Assembly (NCBI GenBank): GCA_017591395.1
Contig: WEDG01006642.1
Span: forward strand, 1 to 64,000
Direction of reading: 5' to 3'
DNA: 64,000 nt
DNA from: Schistocephalus solidus
Lineage: Eukaryota; Platyhelminthes; Cestoda; Diphyllobothriidea; Diphyllobothriidae
Shown: in pieces, positions 48,554 to 58,964 of the stretch
How the letters are laid out: the number at the start of each line of letters is the position of its first letter
Position numbering within the stretch: position 1 is the first letter of the stretch
Made by a program: the position numbers and the translations under genes
Notes under the pieces: model-generated
What the model was told of the DNA's origin: nothing
Seen by the model: only the letters and a program-made list of their open reading frames with translations
Database searches by the model: none

Positions 48554-49028
48554 ATGTCAACGAAGGCTCGGCGCCGGTTAATGAATGATTTCAGAAAAAT
48601 TCAGCTTGACCCCCCTCCCGGAGTTTATGCCGTGCCGCATGATGACAATATTCTTCGCTGGCATGCCGTAATTTTGGGCGCAGACGGGACGCCGTTCGCG
48701 GATGGCATTTTTAAGCTAGTAATGGAGTTTACTGAAAGTTATCCCAATGTTCCTCCTACTGTCAAGTTTATCTCGAAAATGTTTCATCCAAACGTATATG
48801 CTGACGGAGGAATCTGTCTTGACATCCTTCAGAACATGTGGTCATCATCCTATGACATCGGGTCAATTCTGACGTCTTTGCAGTCACTTCTTGGTGATCC
48901 AAATCCAAACTCCCCCCGCGAACACTGTTGCCGCAGAATTATACGAAGAAAATATGCGGGAATATGAACTGCGTGTTCGTGAGATAGTGGAGGATTCCTG
49001 GAGGTGTGACGACCACATCGGTGAATAA
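48554..49028 (+). CDS. Ubiquitin-conjugating enzyme E2, RAD6/UBE2A-UBE2B type, with frameshift
   Basis: An E2 enzyme takes ubiquitin from E1 on a Cys thioester and passes it to targets with an E3. RAD6 homologues act in post-replication repair and histone H2B ubiquitination. The start [13 protein letters not shown] matches the family N-terminus. HPN is at 78-80, the active-site Cys at 88 ([10 protein letters not shown]) and Ser120 in PNPNSP, all at RAD6 numbering. From the ATG one frame runs 120 codons; in the C6 run at 48912-48917 one extra C shifts it, giving a stop at 48965-48967. The +1 frame resumes the expected helix ([19 protein letters not shown]) and ends at 49026-49028 after an acidic tail. 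Expected total is about 157 residues against about 152 in the family. Odd residues: Met95 and Ser98 where relatives have Arg and Pro. There is no intron. It may be a pseudogene, a retrocopy, or carry a base-call error. Confidence 0.85.
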
Positions 49029-51629
49029 GCTCTTAAATTCTCTTCTAGCATTTACAATGTTGCCCCGGCTTTTTTCTGCTCATTATTTTATTTAATTCAT
49101 TGCAAATATTTTTATTAATACATGAAACATTACAGATACAGCCGTTTTGTAACCTTAGAATTTCCCAAGAATGTAATTAAAAGCTATGGTTACCTGTTAT
49201 TTACTTGCCGCCATAAGTTTAGTATATTATTTTCTAGCCTATGACTGTTATGAAGACTGGAATGTGTAGACGTTTTTTGCCCGTGTACTAAATTAAATTC
49301 GCAACAATTTCAGTGAGGGCCACTTTGGGCGTCCGTTTTGTACTTCATGATAATTCCTCTGTCCGTAGATAGTATGGCAGACATAAAACAACAAGAATTT
49401 CCGCCTACAACTAATTGCGGTGGTAGGCCTCGACTACCGGAGAAAGGGTCGTGGTTCCTATAATCTATTATTTACCGTAACCAGACGACTGTCCAATGGT
49501 AACATCAGCACGTCTGCATCACTTGTCTGCGACCTCCCTCGTTAGTTCCTGCTATAGCAGCCGAGTAACACACCTGTAGTCGTTATTATTTGGTGCGCGT
49601 ACTGAACAGGGTCTCTAAGCACCATGCTGATCACTCAAATGCAACGGTCATTAGAAAAACCGACAGAAATGTAGGAAATGGGTTCTACACATAAGAAGGA
49701 TATATATATATATGAAAGGGTACGATAAATTAAGGAAGGGAGCGTTGCATGTAGATATGTCCCGTATGGATTGGGGGGGGAATTGCGTCATGTCCGTTGG
49801 ATAACCGGTAGGTAGTGCAACGCTGTGGGCTACTGTGGGGTCGGGACGAGGGGATGCTGGCATTGAGCTGGGACAACGATACGATATGCGGCGACGATAA
49901 CCATGGGGACGGGGATCAGCGTTTGAGAGTCAAAGGGGGCATCGGCATCTTCACCGACATTCGATCACTCCGACCCCATCCTGTGCTCGTGCCAAAAGTC
50001 AGTCTTTAATTCACTTAAACAACCTGCTCAGTCTCTTGGTGCGTTACATTGCGTCCGAATTTTCTTCTCCTACGTTAAAGTTCGGGCCACTGACTGTTCT
50101 TCTTGGTTTCACGGTACTTCATTCTTTTAGACAGTATTATTAGATCAAAAGATTGCTGAACATCAGGATGGACAATATTAAGCAAGGTTTTAGGCTTACC
50201 TCTGTTGAGTCCAGTGATTTAGTGGCTTTAGATCCCGGGCACCAGCACTGAACCCATTGGCCTACGATGAACGTTCCCAAGCCAATTCAGCCGATTTTCT
50301 CGGATGACTTACCATATTCTCATGATATTGTCACATATTATGGACATGTCTCGTCGTAGTTCAGGGGCAGAATAATTACTAGGTCAAAATGGTGGCAGAA
50401 CTTACGTTTTTATTTGTCTTTTTACGCATAACTCAGCAGTCAGAACCATAGAGTGGGAATTAGTAGACTAGTTTTTAGCACAGAAAAATCTTTGACGATT
50501 TCCAGCATTTTTCAGTTTGGGGTGTCATGGCCCCGGGATATTAGCGACTGCCTAGTTCTGTAGGCAAAAGTCGTTAAATGCAAGGACTACCTTTTTTCCC
50601 TAGAGGCAACTCAGAAATAATTTCCTTTTGTGCACTGCTTTTTTCACTGGATGCACTAGAGTCTGCAGGCCGGAAAAGAGATGTCACAGTTCTCTAAGGG
50701 GTCAGCTGGTGTCCCTATGTAAGTTGGACATGGAAAAATTGCGTACAACACTTAAGAACCCGGTCTGTCTAAAGAAATAGGATGGTTGTCAGGATGGATC
50801 CTGATGAATACTTAGACGAATATCGAAAACTTTTATTGTATCGTTAGCCAGAACTCCAAAAGTGCTTGGTTGATACTGGGGATAGTTTTTGTCATACGAT
50901 CCAGTCTTGCTATCGTCCACGGTGACTAGCGATTCATAGAATAAAAAATACCGCAACCAAGTCTACAAAACAATGACAACAATTATAGAATCCCACGGTT
51001 CGCCGGTGTTACTATTTTAGTAATCCATTATCAGCTGAAAATCCGCCTATGTTGTGTTGTAAAACTGCCTGAGAATGATTATAGACTGTTGCTGCAGATT
51101 CGGTGAGACCCACGCTGCGGTAGTCTGCCATGCTTCTTGAAAACAGACAGTTTGACCGTCGAGGTCCACCCCCACCCCACGAGGTGAGCTCAACCGTGAA
51201 TTATGCGGGATGTAGACTTTCCATGCATCTCTTAGTCGGTTTAACCAGAAAAAGCGTGCCGGAGAGGAGTGAGACTGAGGCAGATCCACTTCACATCTAT
51301 CGCTTTGTTCCGCAACTAACACTCAATGGTGCACTAGCACAGGTGTGTTACGAAGATTTATCAAAGAGTAAAAATGCCCTTCAGTTATCAGGAATAACGA
51401 ATACAGGTACTCTGGCATCAACGGGACTAAGTAACTGAGAAAGGTTACCCAGGCAACATCAGCCGCTGTATCCGTGCACATTCACAAGGAACGGACAAAA
51501 CAGATAATCAATACCGTTTTCACAGTCTACCATATATAGGGTCTGAACCAGATATGACGGAACACATTTCTACAGAGTTGGGTGTGAGTATCACCCGACA
51601 GCTATCGTGATTATCAGCGTCATACAGGC
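49029..51629. other. UBE2 3' flank and intergenic DNA
   Basis: ATTAAA at 49176-49181, about 150 bp after the restored-frame stop, is a possible variant polyadenylation signal. A short (AT)n lies near 49.70 kb and a G8 run near 49.77 kb. No other gene is recognised. The 102-codon frame at 51130-51438 has no domain. Confidence 0.45.
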
Positions 51630-51850
51630 GAAGGACCAAATGGACGTCAATGAGCAGTTTGGTGTAGTTTATCGAGTTGAGTGGCACGACTGTCCATGTT
51701 ATTATACAGGCCGGACAGAATAGCAACTCGGCTCGCTACTACGAGAACAACCGTGCTGTACAGAGAGGCAACTTGCTATCCCAAATCGCTGCTTACACTC
51801 CAGAGTAAGTCTGAGACTTCGACTGCATGGGTGCACAACTAATGACAGGG
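51630..51850 (+). pseudogene. Penelope-like element, GIY-YIG fragment, frameshifted
   Basis: GVVYRVEWHDCPCYYTGRTE (about 51660-51719) carries the first strand and a YTG variant of YIG. A stop follows directly. In another frame ENNRAVQRGNLLSQIAAYTP (about 51745-51805) continues the domain, so a small frameshift lies near 51720. It belongs to the same class as the fragments at 0.29 and 2.2 kb. A plus-oriented pair of element ends lies 0.4-0.9 kb downstream, and all may derive from one insertion. Confidence 0.75.
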
Positions 51851-52224
51851 GCCATTAACAAGACAGGGGGAGGGCTGGGTCTCTGACGATAACTTCGTAA
51901 ACTGAGCGTGTTGTTTGACGCCCGTGAAGAGACGGTAACGTGCTGCGCACACATGCCTTGGTAGCCGCAATCCTTGATAAAGACTGCGGTGTCGCGGGAT
52001 TACTGACAGTCAACTCGAGGCGGGAGAAATTCAGCTATCTCGGGGGTTAGGCCTCTGTCGAATAGACAGAGTAAGCATGAAATCTCCCGAATCGATCCTA
52101 CCGGATGTTTTTTACATTCACAAGAACGTTTCTATGGACCCGACGCGATATCTTCATCGCCACGAAGATCAGCGTTTACCGGCACTGTTGTCCATCTAGA
52201 GCCATCGAAGAGAAGGTAAACTCT

Positions 52225-52385
52225 AAACCATGATATAGAGATGCTTCCTAAATACTTCAACTCCCTGTGTACGAATTACCCGTATCTGATAGTGTCTCTG
52301 ATGATGGGTTCGAGTTGGAATCCGAAACTTCAGACGAATAAAGGTCTTGCACAAGCGATCGCGTCTACTTCTGAACAACTATCTA
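52225..52385 (+). mobile_element. Penelope element end, first of two tandem copies
   Basis: GTGTACGAATTACCCGTATC, then CTGATGATGGGTTCGAGTTG, GAATCCGAAACTTCAGACG, and AATAAAGGTCTTG..CAAGCGATCG. The homologous order appears at 52.56-52.70 (plus) and 46.26-46.4 kb (minus). The TATA-like CTATAAATA of other copies reads CCTAAATAC here. Confidence 0.8.
52294..52335 (+). ncRNA. Hammerhead-ribozyme-like motif, best copy
   Basis: Helix I: GTCT (52294-52297) pairs with AGAC (52332-52335), four of four. CTGATGA at 52298-52304. Helix II: GGGTTC (52306-52311) with GAATCC (52318-52323), six pairs including one G-T, loop GAGTTG. GAAAC at 52324-52328, then TTC, with cleavage expected after the C at 52331. 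Helix III is reduced to about one pair, as in Penelope-type minimal hammerheads thought to work as dimers. An extra U (52305) sits between the core and helix II. Confidence 0.65.
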
Positions 52386-52559
52386 CGCTTAGTCGCCAAA
52401 TCGGAAATGACTACATGCAAGGCTATTAGCAATTCAGGGATCGACAGGCTGACTGTCCAGGAAGTTAGTCAACAAATAACACACGTACTTACCAACGACC
52501 ACCAATTTTAGCTTGTAAAGTACACAATTTGGTCATCGAGGAGGAGAGAGCGCTCTACC

Positions 52560-52700
52560 TGTCCTTTCTTGGTGACTGCGGCCTATAAATATTGCAACAC
52601 CTTGTGTATGAATTCCCCTGTCTCTAAAGATAGGTTCGAGTTGGAATCCGAACCGTCAGGCGAATAAAGCTCTTGTCCCAGCGATCGTGTCTACTTCTTA
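52560..52700 (+). mobile_element. Penelope element end, second tandem copy
   Basis: CCTATAAATATTGCAACACC, TTGTGTATGAATTCCCCTGT, GGTTCGAGTTGGAATCCGAA, CCGTCAGGCGAATAAAGCTC and TTGTCCCAGCGATCG. It is a direct repeat of 52225-52385 about 330 bp away. CTGATGA is degraded to CTCTAAAGA and GAAAC to GAACC, so the ribozyme core is lost. Direct repeats fit the terminal repeats typical of Penelope-like elements. Confidence 0.75.
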
Positions 52701-54524
52701 TGGTTCCTAAACCTGTATTCGGCCCCACTCGCTTTAGGAGAGAATGGGCCGAGCTTTTAGATGCACTACCGCCAATTTGCGACATCACCGACGCCGGATG
52801 GATCAGGCATGAACGAAGCTATACAAGACCGAGTGGCGCCACTCAATTTCCACCCAAGGACCCACAGCCACCGCACGTGACCACGGCCAGTCAGACAGCT
52901 TGAATCCAACCAAGAATACGCGCCTCCTCCCTCCATCTCGCATTGCCAGACTATAAAAACTGCTCGTGCCTTATTGTTGTCTCATTGTCCCTCAAAATTG
53001 GTTCATTTACGGACCTTAAGGCCAAGACGAGTACAATGATAGTTTCGGTGATGTCTTTGTAGTTCCGTTCGATACACGAAGTTCGCACGTACCCAGAAAG
53101 GACAGCGGCTAGTAGAGTACCCTCCTCGGCTCTTCATATTATATCCGGTTATTGATTGAACATAACGCATGTAATGGTTTATCCTACCATTCTGTGAGGC
53201 CGCTGGCCGTGGTGTCTGTCAATAAAGTTGCATAAGCCGCTGGGCTGAAGGAAGGAAGCAAAGCGTGGCCTAGATTCTTGCTTTCATTGAAGGCAATACC
53301 TGGTTTTTGACTTCAGACAGACAGTAAGCACATATAAAGACCACTCTCTGTCGGCGTTCGGGTACCTGGAGCAAACAGATTTCAGGCATTTCCCAATTCC
53401 GATGGCAAGAGTATGGAATCGATGGACTTACTACTTGTCTACATCACTGGGATAGGTTCACCGAATGCGTCATTTTCTACTAACGCCGTAGCGTGAATCC
53501 TAATACTATGTTCACACCTGTCTTGGTAAGCATTTAAGGGATAGTTTTTCGAGATCATCTCCGCCCCACCTACATGGCTCCATGGAACCTAAGTGAACGG
53601 CAGTAGTAAAATAAAGGCCTTGGTGCTGACGGATGCCATGTCACCGAGCCATAATCGAACTTTGCCGTGGTGAGCGATCGGTCTGGTGAATCTTGACGCT
53701 CTGCGACCTTACGACGAAGGGGAAACTGGGCATTTGGGTGTAGGTTCGAATTCTTTCTCCGCAGGTTTTCAGGTCCTCGCCGCTAGGCATGACTAGGTCT
53801 CCGTATCCGGCAGTTGACAGCCTGGCCAAAGGACGGTAGCTGACTAGTTTGACTGAAAGAATGATGCTCTTTATGAGTTAATGGTTCCTTCTATTTCTGG
53901 CTTTTTCAAACGGTCTCTCATCCAACTTATCATTCGATGATATCTCCACCTCGTTCCTCACCATTTACCTCAGGTGTCATACCAATGGTTTGTTCGTCGA
54001 GAGCGATGAAGTCCCTCACCGCTCACTAGGTCTCCGCAGTAGTGGCCGGCGCGTGAATTTGTTTATGTTGATGCATGTTTATGCCGCACCTACCTCACTT
54101 TCTCTTCACGCACCCACCCTATTTCAGTGGTAAGACGGACTCAGGCACGGTGAATGATGAGGCCAGAGTCACGCGCGCGCTGACTCCACGAGAACCGGTC
54201 CCCAGTAAAGGAGCTTTGGTCTCACACGACAGTCGCGCAGTGCATTTAGGCGCACAGACGTCCCCTAACATTGCGTTTTTGGATTTGGGCGACCCTTCAG
54301 CACATTGTACTTTTGCCTCCCTCTCCAACCTGTCAGTCAATTAATAAACCACGGCATCTATTTCCTGAAATGTGAGAGACAGTTAATTCACAATTTTTGG
54401 CTGCTTCCGGGGACTCACAAACGCAGATAGCCTTGAATTCCAGTCGCAGGATGGATATTTAAGGTTGACTGCAAAGAGAAAACGTAAAAGGCACATGAAT
54501 AGTGTAATTATAATTGAACGTCTT
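52701..54524. other. No gene recognised
   Basis: The 76-codon frame at 52673-52903 begins within the Penelope end. Further on, frames are short. A GGTTCGAATTC word near 53.74 kb resembles a polymerase III B-box, but no matching A-box or cloverleaf was found. Confidence 0.5.
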
Positions 54525-54530
54525 TTTATT
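54525..54530 (-). promoter_or_regulatory. Polyadenylation signal AATAAA for the alpha-glucosidase gene
   Basis: AATAAA on the minus strand, about 130 bp past the stop codon at 54662-54664, is a normal 3'-UTR distance. Confidence 0.6.
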
Positions 54531-54661
54531 CCTGATCTATATAATCACTGTTAAGATTTCAGAGACTTGATTAGTGTACAAAAGAACCGGGCTCTTCTTC
54601 GGTTGCACTCGTAGACGCAAACCATGAAGCCATGGGAATTTTTTGTCTTTTGAAGTTAAAA

Positions 54662-57367
54662 TTAGAAAACCCAGGACACCAGAGTTGTCGTAATCAAGGG
54701 TCCACTCAAGGGAGCTTCGAGAAGTAATGCTCGTGTCTTGGTGTCATGGGAGAATACACAAGACTCCGAATTAACGTATACTGCCTTCGGTCGCTTAGAT
54801 ATGCCGATGATCTTGATGAAGGCCAGCGGTAGATCCGAGTGCATGAGTTGGTCTCCCGGCTGCGATTTAACCACCCTTGGCAGTATAGTTAATTTTCTGT
54901 CAGCAACAGTGAAGGTGAAATAAGTATAAGCCTGCGGCTCAGTGATACCATCGTCCCAGAAGAGTTCTCCCCACGCGGTTGCTGTAGAGCTTGTCGTCAC
55001 CGAACCATCGTCCTCCTTCCCAAGGACAGCCAAAACACCAATTCCGTTTTCACGCACCTGATTGATCGTTTGCGCGGACACATGCAGCGGCAGTACGCAG
55101 CCGGCTTTTACATGCACAGGGATCTGCTCCAGCGTTGCCTCAAAATAGAACCACTGCCCTGCACTTTGGTGTCGTACATGATCGTTCAGCCCAATCCACT
55201 CTCCCTCCGGCAAGTAGCCGTAGACGCCTCTTGCGCCCTCTAGCAATACGGGCGTGATTAGAAGACAGGAGCCCCAGAGGAACTGCTTGTCGATGGAGTG
55301 GCAGGCGAGGTCGTTGGGGTACTCGAGGGCTAAGGCGCGTGCAACAGTTCTACCATCTAGTTTAGCTCTGTAAAAGAGGCTGTATAAGTAGGGTATCAGG
55401 CGATAGCGGACCTCAATAGTCTTGCGGATTATGTTCATGGTGTCATAGCTCCAACTGGCAGGATCCTGATCATTAGCGTTGTTGGTGTTATGGTTTCTTG
55501 AGAAGGGGTAAAAAGCACCCAGCTGGCTCCATCTGATACACAGTTCCTCTGTGGTGTTGCCACCAAAGCCGCAAATGTCCGCCCCCACCATGGGTATTCC
55601 AAAAATATTGAAGTTGAGCATCTGTGGGATGGAGGCAGCGAGATCAGTCCAGCTGGCGTAGTTATCGCCTGTCCAGTGGAAGGTATAGCGACCGGAGCCA
55701 GCAAATGTTGACCGGCTAAGCACGAACTGACGCTGCCCGGGCATCAAGCGTTGGAGGACCGTATGTGTTGCTTTGGCATGCATGTAACCATACAGGTTAT
55801 GCAGGTCATAGTGAGTCCCGTTCTCATGCAGAGCGGAGGGGCAGATAGTTTTAGAGTACAGGAAACCTCCGAGGATTCTCGGCTGGTAGGGCGGGTGGTC
55901 CAGTGGACTATTCCAGATGCATCCATCAAGGGAACCATCATAAAAGTTTGAGGGTTCATTCATGTCGATCCAGAGCCCATCGAAGGGTACATCCTGATGG
56001 AACTTTGAGGCACTGTCATATACCCAATCAACTGTTTCCGTCTTACCGTAGTCTGGATAAACAGCAACGCCTGGCCACACCTGACCTTGGATTGGTCGGC
56101 CCGTTCGACTGTCATTTATATAAACACCCCGACGCAGGCCGTCCCAGTAGACCTCGTAGTCGGGATCGGGACTCGCATGAATAGCCGCATCAAACATGAG
56201 CACAGCACGCATGTCATTCTGGTCGTGAATTGTTTCCCTTATAAACTTTCCAAAGTCCCTAAATCTCACGGGATCTATGGTCCAGTCTTTGTATCCGTCC
56301 ATAAAGTCAATATCAGCCCAGATGACTTCCAGGGGCACATGGGCCTTCCTGTTCCTGGACACTGTCGCTTCCATGTCTGCCAGATCATGGAAGCCATAGC
56401 GGCAGAGATGGAATCCGAGAGCCCAGTACGGTGGCAATGGGGGACGGCCGATGAGTTCCAAATACTGCGAAATGACGTCTTGCGGTTGTGGGCCTACAAA
56501 AATGAAGAAGTCCAGTATACCGCCGAGCGTCCGGTAAGTGATTGCTGGCATGGGTTGGAATACAACCTCCTGGGTATTGGAATTAAGCAAGAAGATGCCA
56601 AAGGCTGTCCCATCGGCAGTCAAACCGAGGAAGAAGTTGTGCACACCATAGAGGTTCGCATGTTCCCCAGGCGGCTGGTCTCGAGCCCACAGAGCATTTC
56701 GCTCCCAGGTTTGAAGGCGAAGAGGAAATTCAGTTCGCCGTTCACCTGGTCCGAAACCGCGATGGGCGACGACTTTAAAGGCAACCTGCCAGAATTGGTC
56801 GCTAGCCGTTAAACTGCTGGCGAGAAGACCAGTTGAATCGATTAGTAGTTTGTCTTCTCCGCTCACCTCTGCCCTTCTATACACTTTGAAACCAAACCTC
56901 TTGGGGTCATAGCTTACCCGATAGTTGACAGATTGTGGAGGGAAGTTTTTGGGTGGGTCGATATCAACAGGAGGCTCCCACCGGCCCTCCTTGGGATCGG
57001 TGATCCGCAAACGCAGGCGTCTGGATGTCTCGTAGATGAAATCTACCTTCAGTTCGGCAAATTCACTGGCGTGGTGTGTGCGGGTTGGCTGCTTCTGCAG
57101 GTACAAGGTGTAGCGTCCGGGTTCTGAGGAGGTGTTTTGCACAGAGTAGGCAGGATACCCGACCGGAAAGTAGCAAGCACTAACGTCGACATTGGCGGGT
57201 TTCTCCCAGCAACAGCCCCGTGACAGGCAGTTTTCCTCGTTTGCAGTTGGCTCCGGGTAGCAGTCCATGCGTGCCAGTGTTGGGATAGAGCTGCAACCTT
57301 CGGGCTGGCCGGAAACATATACTATTAGACCCAACAGGGCACATAATGCTCTCTCCAGCACGACCAT
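54662..57367 (-). CDS. GAA: Lysosomal-type acid alpha-glucosidase, GH31, with trefoil domain
   Basis: The protein hydrolyses terminal alpha-1,4-linked glucose, as in glycogen, in lysosomes or as a secreted enzyme. It has 901 residues. A signal peptide spans about 1-20 (ALCALLGLIVYVSG). A P-type trefoil domain follows with six Cys at 25, 36, 47, 52, 53 and 65. The N-terminal beta domain covers about 75-300. The GH31 barrel has WADIDFMDGYKDW (350-362), the nucleophile Asp468 in WIDMNEPSN, and the acid/base Asp568 in HWTGDN. MVGADICGFGG (593-603) is also typical. C-terminal beta domains follow to 901. N-glycosylation sequons occur at 78, 418, 516 and 604. Human GAA is 952 residues with a longer N-terminal segment before the trefoil. 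The ATG is chosen because the signal peptide starts there. The gene is one uninterrupted frame with no frameshift. Maltase-glucoamylase or a gut-type paralogue is the alternative within the same family. Confidence 0.95.
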   Translation of the reverse strand: MVVLERALCALLGLIVYVSGQPEGCSSIPTLARMDCYPEPTANEENCLSRGCCWEKPANVDVSACYFPVGYPAYSVQNTSSEPGRYTLYLQKQPTRTHHASEFAELKVDFIYETSRRLRLRITDPKEGRWEPPVDIDPPKNFPPQSVNYRVSYDPKRFGFKVYRRAEVSGEDKLLIDSTGLLASSLTASDQFWQVAFKVVAHRGFGPGERRTEFPLRLQTWERNALWARDQPPGEHANLYGVHNFFLGLTADGTAFGIFLLNSNTQEVVFQPMPAITYRTLGGILDFFIFVGPQPQDVISQYLELIGRPPLPPYWALGFHLCRYGFHDLADMEATVSRNRKAHVPLEVIWADIDFMDGYKDWTIDPVRFRDFGKFIRETIHDQNDMRAVLMFDAAIHASPDPDYEVYWDGLRRGVYINDSRTGRPIQGQVWPGVAVYPDYGKTETVDWVYDSASKFHQDVPFDGLWIDMNEPSNFYDGSLDGCIWNSPLDHPPYQPRILGGFLYSKTICPSALHENGTHYDLHNLYGYMHAKATHTVLQRLMPGQRQFVLSRSTFAGSGRYTFHWTGDNYASWTDLAASIPQMLNFNIFGIPMVGADICGFGGNTTEELCIRWSQLGAFYPFSRNHNTNNANDQDPASWSYDTMNIIRKTIEVRYRLIPYLYSLFYRAKLDGRTVARALALEYPNDLACHSIDKQFLWGSCLLITPVLLEGARGVYGYLPEGEWIGLNDHVRHQSAGQWFYFEATLEQIPVHVKAGCVLPLHVSAQTINQVRENGIGVLAVLGKEDDGSVTTSSTATAWGELFWDDGITEPQAYTYFTFTVADRKLTILPRVVKSQPGDQLMHSDLPLAFIKIIGISKRPKAVYVNSESCVFSHDTKTRALLLEAPLSGPLITTTLVSWVF

Positions 57368-58964
57368 CTCTGCGGGCTGCCAGTGCAGTTATTATGCTCT
57401 GCTTGGTTTTGCAAGGCCTTAAAATGGCAGTTTTTGCAACTGACCAATCTGCAACCAGTGACGTCTGCAAACGGAGGTCAGATCCGTTTATATTTGTGGC
57501 CCTCGAACGCTGGATGATCACCAGGCGCACTCCCGCACTCGCGGGCTGGGTTCGACTGTAGTAGACCAAACAAATGACGAGAGCCTGTGGATTTGGAACA
57601 GAACGACCACTATCTTCCATCCCAGGAGCTACTGATGGTGTCATTTGGTGATATTTTAGATGCCGTCTTTTAAACTCTCAAAAAGAGATGGGTAGGTAGC
57701 AGAAGAATGAAACGCCCAGTCAGAAACACACGGTGTGCAGAATAAGGGCACTTGTTTCGATATGAATGTCTGAATTTTCAATTAACCGCTTCCTCTACTC
57801 CTGCCTGCTGGTTACTACCACATGGCATTTAGTTAACCAGAAACGGTTGGCTAGGAATGAAAGTGGAATCCGTTGAAGTTCCGCTTTAATAATTGAGCCT
57901 CTCGACCAAGCCTCATTCAGTACCTTCGTTCTTTTGCCCTTAAGGGATGCGGCGATGAAAGTGTCTCTTAAGTTTCTTCGTATGGCCGATCGGAACCGAC
58001 AGGGAAATGGTCTCGTTACTTTCTGATAAAACGGTTGACTTAATGAGCAGTGAGCATACGTTGGCTTCGAGGCCCCGACTATTTGAACCTTGAGTTGAGT
58101 TACACATAGCTGACAATGGCTAATACAACGTAAATAGTCATCCTAGTCTTTTTATTGCCTTTTTCGTATTTCTTCTATAAGTAAAAGCCTTTCACATACA
58201 TTAATGTGCACAGCGGCCCTTGAAAATACGTTTGGAAGCCTCCTGGGTAAGTTAACTCACCAGTTTCACATGCAGCATATAAAGCGTTTAGCTCCTTGAC
58301 CTCCAAGTAAATTAAGCAAATTGTACATATTCGGGTTGGTCAGTGTTCAGAATTTTTGTTGAGTTTGTGCACGATGGCATGGCTTGAAACCTTCCGTCTT
58401 CAGTCCGCAACAGTTGAGGCTTGCATGTCTCTCTCTGTTTTGCTTTGTCCGTGGCTAGTAGGTTAGCTTCGGAGACGGCGGCTCTAGTCTTTATGACAGT
58501 GCGTCATGTCTATTGATCTTGACCGGGAGTCCTCTCAAGTCACAGTGTTAATTTGCAGGTGCTTAAGAGAGTGATCTCGTAGCGGCGCTTCCATCTGCTT
58601 TGTCTGTGAGCACCTGTAGCTACGTCGCCGTAGAATAGCTGTTTGGGTGCAGGCGCCCATCATCTTCCCGACGTGGTCCTTCAGTCACAGTTGCATCTGC
58701 CTCAAAATTGCGCTGACACGGGCTCTGAAGAATCATGCTAAAATTCGGTAGTCCTTGACAGCGTACACAAAGGGGCAGCGTTTGTGGTGACATGCGCCAT
58801 GAACCACTGGTCTGGGCGAGGATCGGGTGTATGGTCCCACTGAGAAACTGGGAGTAAAGTACCCCGTATTGCGAGAATGGTTTTCATTGGGATTTTATAA
58901 GTGGGGTAAATGAAACTGACAGACAGCTGTTTCAAGGACGCAAAAGTAAAAGCATTATGGCAGT
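57368..58964. other. Upstream flank of the alpha-glucosidase gene; old SINE fragment
   Basis: The first 200-300 bp presumably hold the promoter, but I see no clear TATA box; an ATAATAA on the minus strand lies about 30 bp upstream of the start codon. Near 58.10-58.15 kb AGCTGACAATGGCTAATAC and AGTCATCC are a decayed plus-strand SINE body. No other gene is seen. Confidence 0.45.

Noticed and set aside
53735..53760. GGTTCGAATTC as part of a tRNA gene
   Set aside because: No acceptor stem, A-box or cloverleaf can be formed around it.
56087..56812. 241-codon plus-strand frame
   Set aside because: It is the antisense shadow of the alpha-glucosidase gene, which has clear catalytic motifs on the other strand.
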